The notes beneath the pieces are model-generated. The model saw nothing but the letters and a program-made list of their open reading frames with translations. It was not told the DNA's origin and did no database searches. Below, one piece after another: positions 35,957 to 44,509 of a DNA stretch of 64,000 nt (position 1 is its first letter; every line of letters begins with the position of its first letter). This DNA comes from Cupriavidus necator (lineage in GTDB: Bacteria; Pseudomonadota; Gammaproteobacteria; Burkholderiales; Burkholderiaceae): the NCBI RefSeq assembly GCF_013141915.1, contig NZ_SROX01000025.1, positions 18,152 through 82,151 of the forward strand. The letters are read 5' to 3'. Made by a program: the position numbers and the translations under genes.

Positions 35957-36643
35957 AGTCCTTCTCCTGTCTGGTTGGCCACGGCGCTGCCGGGCCGTCT
36001 TTTCTTGTGAGCCGCATGGAATGCCGACGGGCGCCCCCGTTGTCCCGCTTTGTTCGACCGGCTTGCCATCCCCATCAGCCATGGCACACGGTGGAACGCG
36101 AAATCGCCGGCGCGTCGGGAGACGGAATGGCAAGGCCCGTGCCAGCGCCGCAAGGTGCGCCGGCGCACCGACCGGCAGGCCACCTGCATGCCTTGCGGGG
36201 CGCGGCTTGCGGGGCGAATCGAGGTAGCGACGCAAGGCACGCGGGCAGCGCCGCGCCGGGGTCAGACACGTTACGTGCTACGTAACGTGTTCCGGGCAGG
36301 CGGGAACACGCGGCGGTGGCGCCGGCCATGCGCGCCGGCGGGCGGCGCACCCCATCGCCCGCGCTGTGTTTGTTCCCCGCGCACGACACACGTTACGTAA
36401 CGCGTAACGCGCCATCCCCCTCAGGCAAAGCCGCGCGCAGGCCATGCGGCGCTTATCCCGATCCGCGCGCAGCCCGCATGCCGCAAGGCTTCGCCGGCGC
36501 CATACCCGACTTCGGCGGGGTCTGTGCGGTAGCGCGCCAACAGGCTGGCATACCGATTGCGCCATTCCCATCACCGCAGCATGCCGATGACGAACGCGTT
36601 GCGCGGCCGAGCGATTGAAACGACGGGAATGAAGGAACAGATC
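35957..36643. other. 687-base divergent intergenic region between the two repetitive lipoprotein genes
   Basis: No gene is supported here. The region contains two related palindromic blocks at 36266-36290 and 36388-36411 (see separate entry). The rest is GC-rich with no clear promoter elements apart from the ribosome sites at both ends. The long leader between operators and either start codon is unusual. Confidence 0.6.
36266..36411. promoter_or_regulatory. Twin GTTACGTAAC-type palindromes between divergent paralogues
   Basis: ACACGTTACGT at 36266-36276 is inverted perfectly as ACGTAACGTGT at 36280-36290 (11-bp arms, 3-base loop). The same 11-mer recurs at 36388-36398, where it runs into the perfect 12-bp palindrome CGTTACGTAACG (36391-36402) and a further half-site GTAACG (36404-36409). 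The two blocks are about 120 bases apart. They look like operators of one dimeric regulator acting on both divergent genes. The regulator is not identifiable. Confidence 0.6.
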
Positions 36644-38005
36644 ATGCGCAAACAACAACTCGCCGTAATGGCACTCCTCGCAACCCTGCTGGCCCTGGGC
36701 GGCTGCGCCAGCGGTAGCGGCTCGACGTCCATGGGCACCAGCGACACGGCGGGCACCAATGGCGGCACTGGCGGCGGCACGAGCGGCGGTACTGGCGGAA
36801 CCGGCGGCACGGGTGGCGGTACTGGCGGCACCGGCGGCAATGGCGGCAACACCGGCGGCGGCGAGACGCCGACCGCGCTGACCCCGACCGCCACGGTGAT
36901 CAACAACGCCGGCACGGTGCTGGGCAATACCGGCAGCACCATCAGCGATCTCGGCAGCCAGCTTGGCAGCGCCAACCTGCCACTGGTGCCGACGCAGACG
37001 CAAAGCGGCCTGGGCGGCGTGGTGGCCGCTACCGGCGATGCCGTGGGCGCGCTGGCCACGGGCCTGCAATCCGGACTCGGCAGCATGCCCAATTCCACCA
37101 ACCCGGTCGGCACCACTGTTGCCAGCACCGGCAACGCGGTGACGGAGCTGGGCCAGGCGGTATCGAGCGCGGGCACGGCGGTGAGCGGGCTCGGGACCGG
37201 CCAGCTGGCGCCGCTGGCGCCGCTGACCGCGCCGCTGGGCACGGTGGTCGGCACGCTGGGCAACACCGTCAGCAACACCGGCGAGACGCTGACCTCGGTG
37301 TTGTCGAGCGGTGCGATCGAGCAGGTGACGATCACCACCAGCAAGCTGATCGTGCCGATCACCTCGCAGCTGACCACTGCCACGCAGACACTGGGCGCCG
37401 CCACGGGCCTGGGCGCCCCGACCAGCAGCCTGCTGGCGACCGTGGGCGGCGCGCTGGCAACCGCTGGCACCAGGCTCCAACAAACCAACACGCCGGTGGT
37501 TGCGGGCGTCGGCGGCGTGGTGAACGCCACCGGCACTACCGTGGCCGCGCTAGGTGGCGCGGTGAACGGGCCCGCCAGCGGCGGCGGCCTGGGCGCGCTG
37601 AGCCCGGTACTGGCACCGGTAACTTCGCTGGCCGGGGGGCTGACGGGAGGTGTGGGCGCTGGCGGCACGGGTTCGCCGCTGGCGCCTGTTACCGGCCTGG
37701 TCGGCAGCGTCACCGGCGGCCTCACCTCCGCCACGGCCAACACGCCGCTGGCGCCGGTCACTACCGCGGTCAGCGGTGCGGTGGGGGGCGTGGTGGGTGG
37801 CGTGGTGGGCAGCGTTGGCGGCGCCGCGGCGGGCACGGGCAGCACCAGCCCGCTGGCGCCCGTCACCAACGTCGTCTCCGCCGTCACCGGCGGCGCCACT
37901 TCGACCGCTGGCAGCACCACCAAGGGTTCGACCACCACCGGCCCGATCGGTGGCCTGGTCGGCGGCCTGCTCGGCGGCCTGACCGGCGCGCTCGGCCAGA
38001 AGTAA
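36644..38005 (+). CDS. Gly/Val-rich repetitive lipoprotein, copy B
   Basis: The 453-residue protein has a lipoprotein signal (LLALGGCASG, Cys about 21) and then a Gly/Thr tandem stretch (about residues 38-75, repeats of GGT and GGTGG). A body of repeated units (VASTGNAVTELGQAVSSAG, APLAPLTAPLGTVVGTLG) leads to a C-terminal third with spaced SPLAPVT and TPLAPVT motifs, ending in GLVGGLLGGLTGALGQK. It parallels copy A over most of its length but is 80 residues longer. The start at 36644 follows AAGGAAC. It is followed by a hairpin and then by a TpsB gene on the same strand. Confidence 0.85.
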   Translation: MRKQQLAVMALLATLLALGGCASGSGSTSMGTSDTAGTNGGTGGGTSGGTGGTGGTGGGTGGTGGNGGNTGGGETPTALTPTATVINNAGTVLGNTGSTISDLGSQLGSANLPLVPTQTQSGLGGVVAATGDAVGALATGLQSGLGSMPNSTNPVGTTVASTGNAVTELGQAVSSAGTAVSGLGTGQLAPLAPLTAPLGTVVGTLGNTVSNTGETLTSVLSSGAIEQVTITTSKLIVPITSQLTTATQTLGAATGLGAPTSSLLATVGGALATAGTRLQQTNTPVVAGVGGVVNATGTTVAALGGAVNGPASGGGLGALSPVLAPVTSLAGGLTGGVGAGGTGSPLAPVTGLVGSVTGGLTSATANTPLAPVTTAVSGAVGGVVGGVVGSVGGAAAGTGSTSPLAPVTNVVSAVTGGATSTAGSTTKGSTTTGPIGGLVGGLLGGLTGALGQK

Positions 38006-38016
38006 TCCCGTCCTGG

Positions 38017-38052
38017 CCGCTGCCCGGGCGATCGCTGGATCGCGGGCAGCGG
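38017..38052 (+). terminator. Hairpin after repetitive lipoprotein B
   Basis: CCGCTGCCCG and CGGGCAGCGG pair perfectly over 10 bp, with a 16-base loop, 12 bases after the stop codon. There is no T run, so it may be a Rho-dependent or stabilising hairpin. Some readthrough into the TpsB gene is possible. Confidence 0.5.
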
Positions 38053-38187
38053 CGCACCACCGATTCAACGTAGCGGCCACGCGCTGGACCGGCAGTATCG
38101 GACAGCAGGCGCCCGGGGGTAGCGGCAATCCCCACGCCCGTGGCACGCGACGTCAATAGCCGCAGTGTTTCTTACAGGGGTTTTGCC

Positions 38188-39855
38188 ATGCGTGCACGTC
38201 ATCGCGTTGCCGCGCTGCTGGTCGGCGTCGGCGCGTTCCATCACGGCCTGGTCCAGGCCGATCCGCGCAGCCCGGTCCAGGGCGATCCAACCCAGACGCT
38301 TCCCAAGATAGCGCCGGCCCGGCCCGACAGCCGCGTGACCGTGCAGGTCGAGCGGCCGCAGCCCGCCATGCAAGATCTGCTCAACGCGCGCCTGACGCCG
38401 CGGCGCTTTCGCATCGAAGGCGCCAAGACGCTGCCGTTCGAAGAAGTGGCCGCGCAGTTCAAGCCGCTGGCCAACCGCGAGATCACGGTGGCGCAGCTGC
38501 TGGAGGCCGCCAATGCGGTGACGCAGATGTACAAGGAGCGCGGCTACCCGCTGTCGTTCGCCTTCGTGCCGGCGCAGGACTTCGCCAACGGCGACGTGCT
38601 GGTCACCGTGGTCGAAGGCTACGTGGCCAAGGTGACCGTGACCGGCAAGGCCGGCCCGGCCGAGCGCCGCCTGCGCGCCATCGCCGAGAAGCTGCAGCAG
38701 GACCGCCCGCTGCGCCAGGACCGCTTCGAGCACTACGTCAACGCGCTGGCGCTACAGCCCGGGCTGCAGGTGGCGGCCACGGTGCAGCCGCCGACCACCA
38801 CCGACGGCGCCTGCGAGATGGTGCTCGACGTCAAGCGCAAGCCGTTCACCTTCGGCACCGGCATCGAATACATGTCGCCGGGGCTGCGCGCCATCGCCAC
38901 GGCGACCACCAACAGCCTGACCCCGCTGGGCGAGCAGATCTCGGTGTCGGCGCTGTTTCCCAAGGGCCGCGACAGCGAGGAGTACTACGCGGCCAGCTAC
39001 GCGCAGCCGATCGGCACCGAGGGCATGGTGGCGCGGCTCAATGCCTCGCACTACCGCGGCGTGCCGCAGAACGCGACGCTAGCGCCGATCGGCTTCGACC
39101 CGCGCTATGTCAACGACACCAAGCGCATCGGCGGCACGCTGAGCTATCCGCTGCTGCTGTCCAACGCGCATACGCTGACGCTGACCGGCGGCGTCTACGG
39201 CGCCGACCAGTTCGAGCGCTATACCCATACCGCCACCGGCACGCGCGTCACGCTCGGCACCAACGTGCGCGTGGCCACCGCCGAGGTGAGCTACGTGCAA
39301 CGCGGTGAAGGCGTCAGCCGCAATGCCACGCTGGGCCTGTACAAGGGCTTCGATGCAATGGGCGCGAGCCGCCAGAACAACAGCAACGACCTGAGCTTCT
39401 TCCGCACGCGGCTGCTGCTGTCGCAGTCCAAAGACCTGCCCGCGGGCTTTGGCCTGACCGTGGCCGCGGCCGGCCAGTACAGCGGCGACCGGCTGGCCTC
39501 CGGCGAGCAGATCAGCTTTGGCGGCCGCTTCTTTGGCCTGGGCTATCCCGCCGGCGAAGTCGCCGGCGACAAGGGCTGGGGCGCCTCGGCCGAAATCAGC
39601 CGCCTGTTCCTGCCCGACCTGACCTACCTGCGCACGATCCAGCCCTACGTGTCGGCCGACGTGGCGCGCGTGTTCTCCAACAGTGTGTCGCTGTCGCACC
39701 GCAGCCTGTCATCGGTGGCCCTCGGCGCGCGCTTCTCGGACCGGCGCTATTACACGCTGGACCTGTCCTTGGCCCAGCCGGTCGGCGACAAGCCGACCAA
39801 TGCCAGTCATCGGTCGCCGCGCATCAACATGGTTTATTCGTACCAGTTCGACTGA
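38188..39855 (+). CDS. TpsB outer-membrane transporter (ShlB/FhaC/HecB family)
   Basis: The 555-residue protein has a signal peptide (about 1-22, cleaved before DPRSP), a POTRA-like domain (FRIEGAKTLPFEEVAAQF and an ERGYPLSFAFVPAQDFANGDVLVTVVEG segment, about 70-150) and a 16-strand barrel. GGRFFGLGYPAGEVAGDKGW near 450-470 resembles the conserved extracellular loop 6 region of the family, and the protein ends in aromatic YSYQFD. TpsB proteins secrete large TpsA adhesins or haemolysins with a TPS domain, but no TpsA is adjacent. The nearest same-strand product is the repetitive lipoprotein B. ATG 38188 follows AGGGG, and a strong terminator follows the gene. Confidence 0.88.
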   Translation: MRARHRVAALLVGVGAFHHGLVQADPRSPVQGDPTQTLPKIAPARPDSRVTVQVERPQPAMQDLLNARLTPRRFRIEGAKTLPFEEVAAQFKPLANREITVAQLLEAANAVTQMYKERGYPLSFAFVPAQDFANGDVLVTVVEGYVAKVTVTGKAGPAERRLRAIAEKLQQDRPLRQDRFEHYVNALALQPGLQVAATVQPPTTTDGACEMVLDVKRKPFTFGTGIEYMSPGLRAIATATTNSLTPLGEQISVSALFPKGRDSEEYYAASYAQPIGTEGMVARLNASHYRGVPQNATLAPIGFDPRYVNDTKRIGGTLSYPLLLSNAHTLTLTGGVYGADQFERYTHTATGTRVTLGTNVRVATAEVSYVQRGEGVSRNATLGLYKGFDAMGASRQNNSNDLSFFRTRLLLSQSKDLPAGFGLTVAAAGQYSGDRLASGEQISFGGRFFGLGYPAGEVAGDKGWGASAEISRLFLPDLTYLRTIQPYVSADVARVFSNSVSLSHRSLSSVALGARFSDRRYYTLDLSLAQPVGDKPTNASHRSPRINMVYSYQFD

Positions 39856-39882
39856 ACACCGTCGACGGCAAGGTTCCCTGCA

Positions 39883-39918
39883 CGGCCGGCGGCAGTTCAG
39901 CGCCGGCCGATTTTTTTT
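39883..39918 (+). terminator. Rho-independent terminator of the TpsB gene
   Basis: CGGCCGGCG (39883-39891) and CGCCGGCCG (39901-39909) form a perfect 9-bp stem with a 9-base loop, followed by eight T (39911-39918). It isolates the TpsB transcript from the siderophore receptor promoter. Confidence 0.92.
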
Positions 39919-40000
39919 GCCCGGACTGACGGCCGGCGCTGCTGGCGCCGCCGGCTTGCAACACTTCACCCCGCCCTGCCCATGTACCCAATTGTTCACC

Positions 40001-40043
40001 TTGACCTGTCAACCGCAATTAAATAATAATACTTCTCATTATC
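40001..40043 (+). promoter_or_regulatory. Promoter with overlapping Fur box upstream of the siderophore receptor
   Basis: TTGACC (40001-40006) and TAATAA (40024-40029) are 17 bases apart, a good sigma-70 promoter. The 19-mer at 40025-40043 matches the Fur consensus (inverted GATAAT/ATTATC type) at 14 of 19 positions, with the right half CATTATC perfect, and covers the -10. Repression by Fe-loaded Fur is the expected control. The region is strikingly AT-rich for this window. Confidence 0.8.
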
Positions 40044-40070
40044 GTTTCGCTAATACAGAGAGGCGCAAAA

Positions 40071-42347
40071 GTGCAGTATTCGGCAGTCACAGCAAAAAAG
40101 AGCCACGGGAAATCGGGTGCGATTCCACGTTTGACCAGCATCGTTGGTGCAGCCGTAGCGGCGGCGCCGGTCGCCGTGCAAGCGGCGCCCAAGCCGGTCG
40201 ACCTGCCTCAGGTCACGGTCACCGGCGACAGCGGTTTCAAGGCGGAAAGCTCGTCGTCGCTCAAGAATCCCGAACCGCTGCGCGATACGCCGCGCTCGAT
40301 CACGGTCATTCCCCAGGAAGTCATCCAGAGCACCGGCTCGACCACGCTGACCGACGTGCTGCGCACGGTGCCGGGCATTGCGTTCGGCGCGGGCGAGGGC
40401 GGCAACCCGGTTGGCGACCGCCCCTTTATCCGCGGCTATGACGCGCAGGCCAGCACCTTTCTCGATGGTTTCCGCGATATCGGCGCGCAGTCGCGCGAGC
40501 TGTTCAACGTCGAGAGCGTCGAGGTGACCAAGGGCCCGGCCGGCGCCTATGACGGACGCGGCTCGGCCGGCGGCAGCATCAATATCACCAGCAAGGCGCC
40601 GAAGCTGGCCAATTTTGCCGAGGGCAATATCGGCGTCGGCAATGCGCAGTATGTGCGCGGCACGGCCGACGGCAACTGGCAGTTCGCCGACCACGCCGCA
40701 TTCCGCCTCAATGCGATGTTCCACGACCAGGACGTCGCCGGCCGCGATGCCGTGCACCAGAAGCGCTGGGGCGTGGCACCGTCGGTGGCGTTCGGCCTGG
40801 GGACCGACACGCGCCTGACGCTGTCGTACTACCACATGCAGACCGACGACATCCCCGACGTCGGCATCCCGTACAACAACCCCGCCTTCACCGCGCGCCG
40901 CGACGGCCTGCCGCGCACGCGCCAGACCGGCGACGGCTCGCCGGTCAACGTGCCGCGCAGCACCTACTACGGCCTGCTGGACCGCGACTTCCGCAAGGAC
41001 CAGGCCGACATGGGCACGATCCGCTTCGAGCACGATTTTTCGCCGGCGCTGAAGTTCCGCAACCAGACCCGCTTCTCACGCACCAACCAGGACTACATCT
41101 ACACGCAGCCTGACGACAGCAAGGGCAACATCTACTACGACCTGCTCTGGCGCCGCGTCAACACGCGTTATTCCACCGCGCGCACGGTGGCCAACCAGAC
41201 CGACCTGTCGGGCGAGTTCCTGACCGGCGCGGTCAAGCACAAGTACGTGTTCGGCGTCGAGTTCTCGCAGGAGAAGAGCGAGAACGACAGCTACACCGTC
41301 GCCACCGGCAACAGCAGTTGCCCGAACGGCGCCGGCGCGGCCAGCGGCTACAACTGCACCACGCTGCTCAACCCCAACCCCAACGACCCGTGGGCCGGCA
41401 GCATCGCTCGCACCAATAACCCGACCAACGCCAAGACCAATACGGCGTCGGTGTACCTGTTCGACTCGGTCGAGCTGAGCAAGCAGTGGATCGTCAACGG
41501 CGGCGTGCGCCTGGACAGCTACCGCTCCAGCTTTACCGCGGCGCGCGCGGCCAACGGCTCGCGTGCCGAATACTCGCGCGACGACAACCTGTTCAACTAC
41601 CAGCTTGGCGTGGTGTACAAGCCGGTCGAAAACGCCAGCTTCTACGTGTCGTACGGCACCTCGTCGACGCCGGCGGGCGCGTTCCTGGCGCAGGGCTCGG
41701 ATCCCAACGGCCTGGCCCCTGACCGCAGCGGCAACCGTGGCGACCAGCTTGCGCCGGAAAAGAACCGCTCGTTCGAACTGGGCACCAAGTGGGACGTGCT
41801 GAAGAACCGCCTGGCACTGACCGCGGCAATCTTCCGCATCGAGACCACCAACGCCCGCATCGTGCAGCAGGACGGCACCGCGGCGATGGCCGGCAACAAG
41901 CGCGTGGACGGCTTCGAGCTGGGCTTCTCCGGCAACCTGACCGACAAGTGGGCCTTGTTCGGCGGCTACACCCACCTGAAGAGTGAACTGCGCAACAACG
42001 GCGGCGCCGGCGCGGCCTTCGGCCAGGGCAACGGCCAGTCGTTCCCGAATACGCCGGACGACAGCTTCAGCCTGTGGACGACGTACCAGCTGCTGCCCAA
42101 CCTGACCCTTGGCGGCGGCGCGTACTACGTGTCGAAGATCTGGGGCAACCAGGGCACCAACAAGTGGGTGCCGCCGTACTGGCGCTTCGATGCCATGGCC
42201 GCATACCGCATCAACAAGAACGTGGCGCTGCAGCTGAACGTGCAGAACCTCACCGACAAGACCTACTACAGCCAGGCCTACACCTCGCACTACGCGACGG
42301 TGGCACCGGGACGCACCGCGGTGCTGAACCTGAACCTGCGCTACTGA
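40071..42347 (+). CDS. TonB-dependent siderophore receptor
   Basis: The 758-residue protein starts at GTG with AGAGG 9 bases upstream. It has a signal sequence (about 1-38), a TonB-box region near LPQVTVTGD (about 45-53), a plug domain (RSITVIPQEVIQSTGS, PFIRGYDAQASTFLDGFRDIG, EVTKGPAGAYDGRGSAGGSIN) and a 22-strand barrel ending in an aromatic (NLNLRY). No N-terminal STN signalling domain is seen, so it is not a FecA-type transducer. Sequence style is close to catecholate or FhuE-type receptors. The Fur-box promoter above and the Sel1 gene below support a role in iron uptake. Confidence 0.92.
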   Translation: MQYSAVTAKKSHGKSGAIPRLTSIVGAAVAAAPVAVQAAPKPVDLPQVTVTGDSGFKAESSSSLKNPEPLRDTPRSITVIPQEVIQSTGSTTLTDVLRTVPGIAFGAGEGGNPVGDRPFIRGYDAQASTFLDGFRDIGAQSRELFNVESVEVTKGPAGAYDGRGSAGGSINITSKAPKLANFAEGNIGVGNAQYVRGTADGNWQFADHAAFRLNAMFHDQDVAGRDAVHQKRWGVAPSVAFGLGTDTRLTLSYYHMQTDDIPDVGIPYNNPAFTARRDGLPRTRQTGDGSPVNVPRSTYYGLLDRDFRKDQADMGTIRFEHDFSPALKFRNQTRFSRTNQDYIYTQPDDSKGNIYYDLLWRRVNTRYSTARTVANQTDLSGEFLTGAVKHKYVFGVEFSQEKSENDSYTVATGNSSCPNGAGAASGYNCTTLLNPNPNDPWAGSIARTNNPTNAKTNTASVYLFDSVELSKQWIVNGGVRLDSYRSSFTAARAANGSRAEYSRDDNLFNYQLGVVYKPVENASFYVSYGTSSTPAGAFLAQGSDPNGLAPDRSGNRGDQLAPEKNRSFELGTKWDVLKNRLALTAAIFRIETTNARIVQQDGTAAMAGNKRVDGFELGFSGNLTDKWALFGGYTHLKSELRNNGGAGAAFGQGNGQSFPNTPDDSFSLWTTYQLLPNLTLGGGAYYVSKIWGNQGTNKWVPPYWRFDAMAAYRINKNVALQLNVQNLTDKTYYSQAYTSHYATVAPGRTAVLNLNLRY

Positions 42348-42453
42348 GCGCGGCGGCGCCGAGGCCGCCAGGCCGCACTGCGCACCATGCACCACGCGGC
42401 ACGCGGCCGGCACCGGCTGCGTGCCGCTTTGCCTTGCAAGCGAAGCCCATTGT

Positions 42454-43254
42454 ATGGATACCCTGCCCTTTCGCGTCGCCACGCCGGTCGAACTCGACCA
42501 GCTCGGTCCCGCCGCGCTGCGAGACAAGCTCGCCGGCCCGCCGCACCTGGCGTTGCCGTGGCTGGGCGGCGCCGCGGTGGCCGGCCATCTCGACGCGCAG
42601 ATGGTGTTGGGCCAATGGTTCCTGGCCGGCCATGGCGTCACGCGCGACGAAGCGCAGGCTTTCGCCTGGTTCAAGCACGCGGCGCACGCCGGCCACGCGG
42701 GCGCGGCCAACCTCGCGGGCCGCTGCTATGAAAACGGCTGGGGCACCGCGCACGATGATCGCGCCGCCGCGCACTGGTACACGCTGGCGGCCGAGCGCGG
42801 CTCGGACTGGGGCATGTACAACCTGGCGACGGCGCTGGTGCTGGGACGCGGCCTGGCCCCGGACCGGCGCGCCGCGCTCGGCTGGTACGAACGCGCCGCT
42901 GCGCTTGGCCATGCCAAGTCGCTCAACATCGTCGGCAGCTTCCATGAAGACGGGTGGGAGGTAGCGCAGGATCCGGCGCGCGCGGCCGCGTATTACCGCC
43001 AGGCAGCCGAAGGCGGCGACTTCCGCGGACAGTTCAACCATGCGCGGATGCTGGCGCTGGCGGGGCGCGAGGCCGAGGCGCAGCAATGGATCCGGCTGGT
43101 GCCGCAAACCGCCACCGGGCCCTTCATCGACAAGATGCTGGCGTTCCTGCGCGACGCCCCGCAGCATGCGTTGCAGCGTCTGTACGCGCATGCCGATCAG
43201 GCCGCACGGGCGGCGCGGGCAGCGCAACCCGCGCCGGCGGCTACCGCCGCCTGA
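42454..43254 (+). CDS. Sel1-repeat protein linked to the siderophore receptor
   Basis: The 266-residue protein has four to five Sel1-like (SLR) helical repeats between about residues 45 and 200 (AQMVLGQWFLAGHGVTRDEAQAFAWFKHAA, AANLAGRCYENGWGTAHDDRAAAHWYTLAA and following). No signal peptide is seen. Sel1-repeat genes often follow PiuA/Fiu-type receptors in proteobacteria, usually together with a PiuC Fe/2-oxoglutarate hydroxylase, which is not present here. It begins 107 bases after the receptor. ATG 42454 is preferred; an upstream GTG (42421) is possible. Confidence 0.85.
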   Translation: MDTLPFRVATPVELDQLGPAALRDKLAGPPHLALPWLGGAAVAGHLDAQMVLGQWFLAGHGVTRDEAQAFAWFKHAAHAGHAGAANLAGRCYENGWGTAHDDRAAAHWYTLAAERGSDWGMYNLATALVLGRGLAPDRRAALGWYERAAALGHAKSLNIVGSFHEDGWEVAQDPARAAAYYRQAAEGGDFRGQFNHARMLALAGREAEAQQWIRLVPQTATGPFIDKMLAFLRDAPQHALQRLYAHADQAARAARAAQPAPAATAA

Positions 43255-43267
43255 AAGCAGTGTGGGC

Positions 43268-43474
43268 TCAGCTCACGCGGAAGCCGACCTTCAACGTGAC
43301 CTGGTAGTGCGCGATCTTGCCATTCTGGATATGGCCGCGCGTTTCCACCACTTCGAACCAGTCGATGTTCTTGATGGTTTCGCCAGCCTTGGTGATGGCG
43401 CTCTGGATGGCCTGGTCGCAGCCGTCGGGCGAAGATCCGACGATCTCGACCAGCTTGTAGGTGTGGTTGGTCAT
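43268..43474 (-). CDS. Dodecin family protein
   Basis: The 68-residue protein has the dodecin pattern throughout: TYKLVEIVGSSPDGCDQAI, the helix, ETIKNIDWFEVVETRGHI, and the final YQVTLKVGFRV strand. W36 in the NIDWFEV segment corresponds to the tryptophan that stacks on flavins in the dodecamer. Dodecins store or buffer FMN, riboflavin or CoA. A strong AGGAGAGG ribosome site supports the ATG at 43474; the longer open frame upstream is not coding. It is convergent with the Sel1 gene. Confidence 0.93.
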   Translation of the reverse strand: MTNHTYKLVEIVGSSPDGCDQAIQSAITKAGETIKNIDWFEVVETRGHIQNGKIAHYQVTLKVGFRVS

Positions 43475-43677
43475 TGCCTCTCCTTGGCGGCCGTAGCCGC
43501 AGGGGGTTGCCTCCATCATAGGCGCCGGCCGCGGATAGCCCCAAGCTTGCCGGGCGCAGATCCTGTTACACAATCGCCCTTTGCCAGTGGCGTATGCGGC
43601 TGCTACGCTGCGTTCCCGCCAGACAGGTGCGGCGCGCGGCGCGCGCACGCTGTCGTTCACCGACGCAAAGATCCGCC

Positions 43678-44394
43678 GTGACTTATCGATTCATTCGCCG
43701 GGCCGTGCTGGGCCTGAGCCTGGCCACCGCCGTGTCGGCCTTCACCTCGTTCAGTCCCTTCGCGCTGCTGGCGCACGCCCGTTCGGCATCGAGCTTCGAC
43801 CAGGTGTCCGAAACCATTGCCAACAGCATCAGCGAGACCTTCAACGAGGCCGTCGCCAATCACTTCCCCACCCGCACCGGCAAGCCCGCCCAACCGGCCC
43901 AGCCGCCCGACGCCAGGCCGGTGCCCGCCAAACCCTTCGCCGATGGCAGCGGCTACACGCTGTGCTTCGTTCCCGATGGCGCGAGTTGCCAGGCACTGCT
44001 GGTCAACGCCATCCGCAGCACGCGCCAGCGCCTGCTGATCCAGGCTTATTCGTTTACCAGCGCGCCGATTGCCGAAGCCGTGGCGCAGGCGCACCGGCGC
44101 GGCGTCGACGTGCGCGTGATCCTGGACAAGAGCCAGCAGAGCGAGCGCTATACCAGCGCCACCTTCCTCAAGCACGCCGGCGTGCCGGTAGTGATCGACA
44201 GCAAGCCCGCGATCGCGCATAACAAGGTGATGGTGTTCGACGACCAGGCCGTCTTCACCGGATCGTTCAACTTCACCAAGTCAGCGCAGGAGCGCAACGC
44301 CGAAAACGGCATGCTGATCCGCGGCGACGCGGCGGTGGTCAAGGCCTATACCGACAACTGGAACAAGCGCTACCGGCAGTCACGCGCGTACTGA
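43678..44394 (+). CDS. Secreted phospholipase D-like endonuclease (Nuc type)
   Basis: The 238-residue protein has a signal sequence (about 1-35, ending LLAHARS) and one HKD motif: H181-x-K183-x4-D188 (HNKVMVFDD), with GSFNFTKSAQERNAEN after it. Proteins with a single HKD motif of this size work as dimers, like the Nuc endonuclease of plasmid pKM101, and cut DNA in the periplasm. The GTG at 43678 gives a good leader; an ATG 84 bases upstream adds an Arg-rich extension without homology. It stands alone. Confidence 0.87.
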   Translation: MTYRFIRRAVLGLSLATAVSAFTSFSPFALLAHARSASSFDQVSETIANSISETFNEAVANHFPTRTGKPAQPAQPPDARPVPAKPFADGSGYTLCFVPDGASCQALLVNAIRSTRQRLLIQAYSFTSAPIAEAVAQAHRRGVDVRVILDKSQQSERYTSATFLKHAGVPVVIDSKPAIAHNKVMVFDDQAVFTGSFNFTKSAQERNAENGMLIRGDAAVVKAYTDNWNKRYRQSRAY

Positions 44395-44509
44395 GGGCTC
44401 GGCACGCGGCCCCTGCACGAACCCGCGCGCGGTGGCACACTGGCGGGCTGACGTCGCCGCATGATGCCGCGGCGGCCCGTGCAAAGCCTTTTCCGGAGAG
44501 CCCTTTCCC

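Noticed and set aside
34844..38005. True collagen-like Gly-X-Y proteins
   Set aside because: The repeats have no regular Gly at every third residue; the proteins are Gly/Val-rich repeats of another kind.
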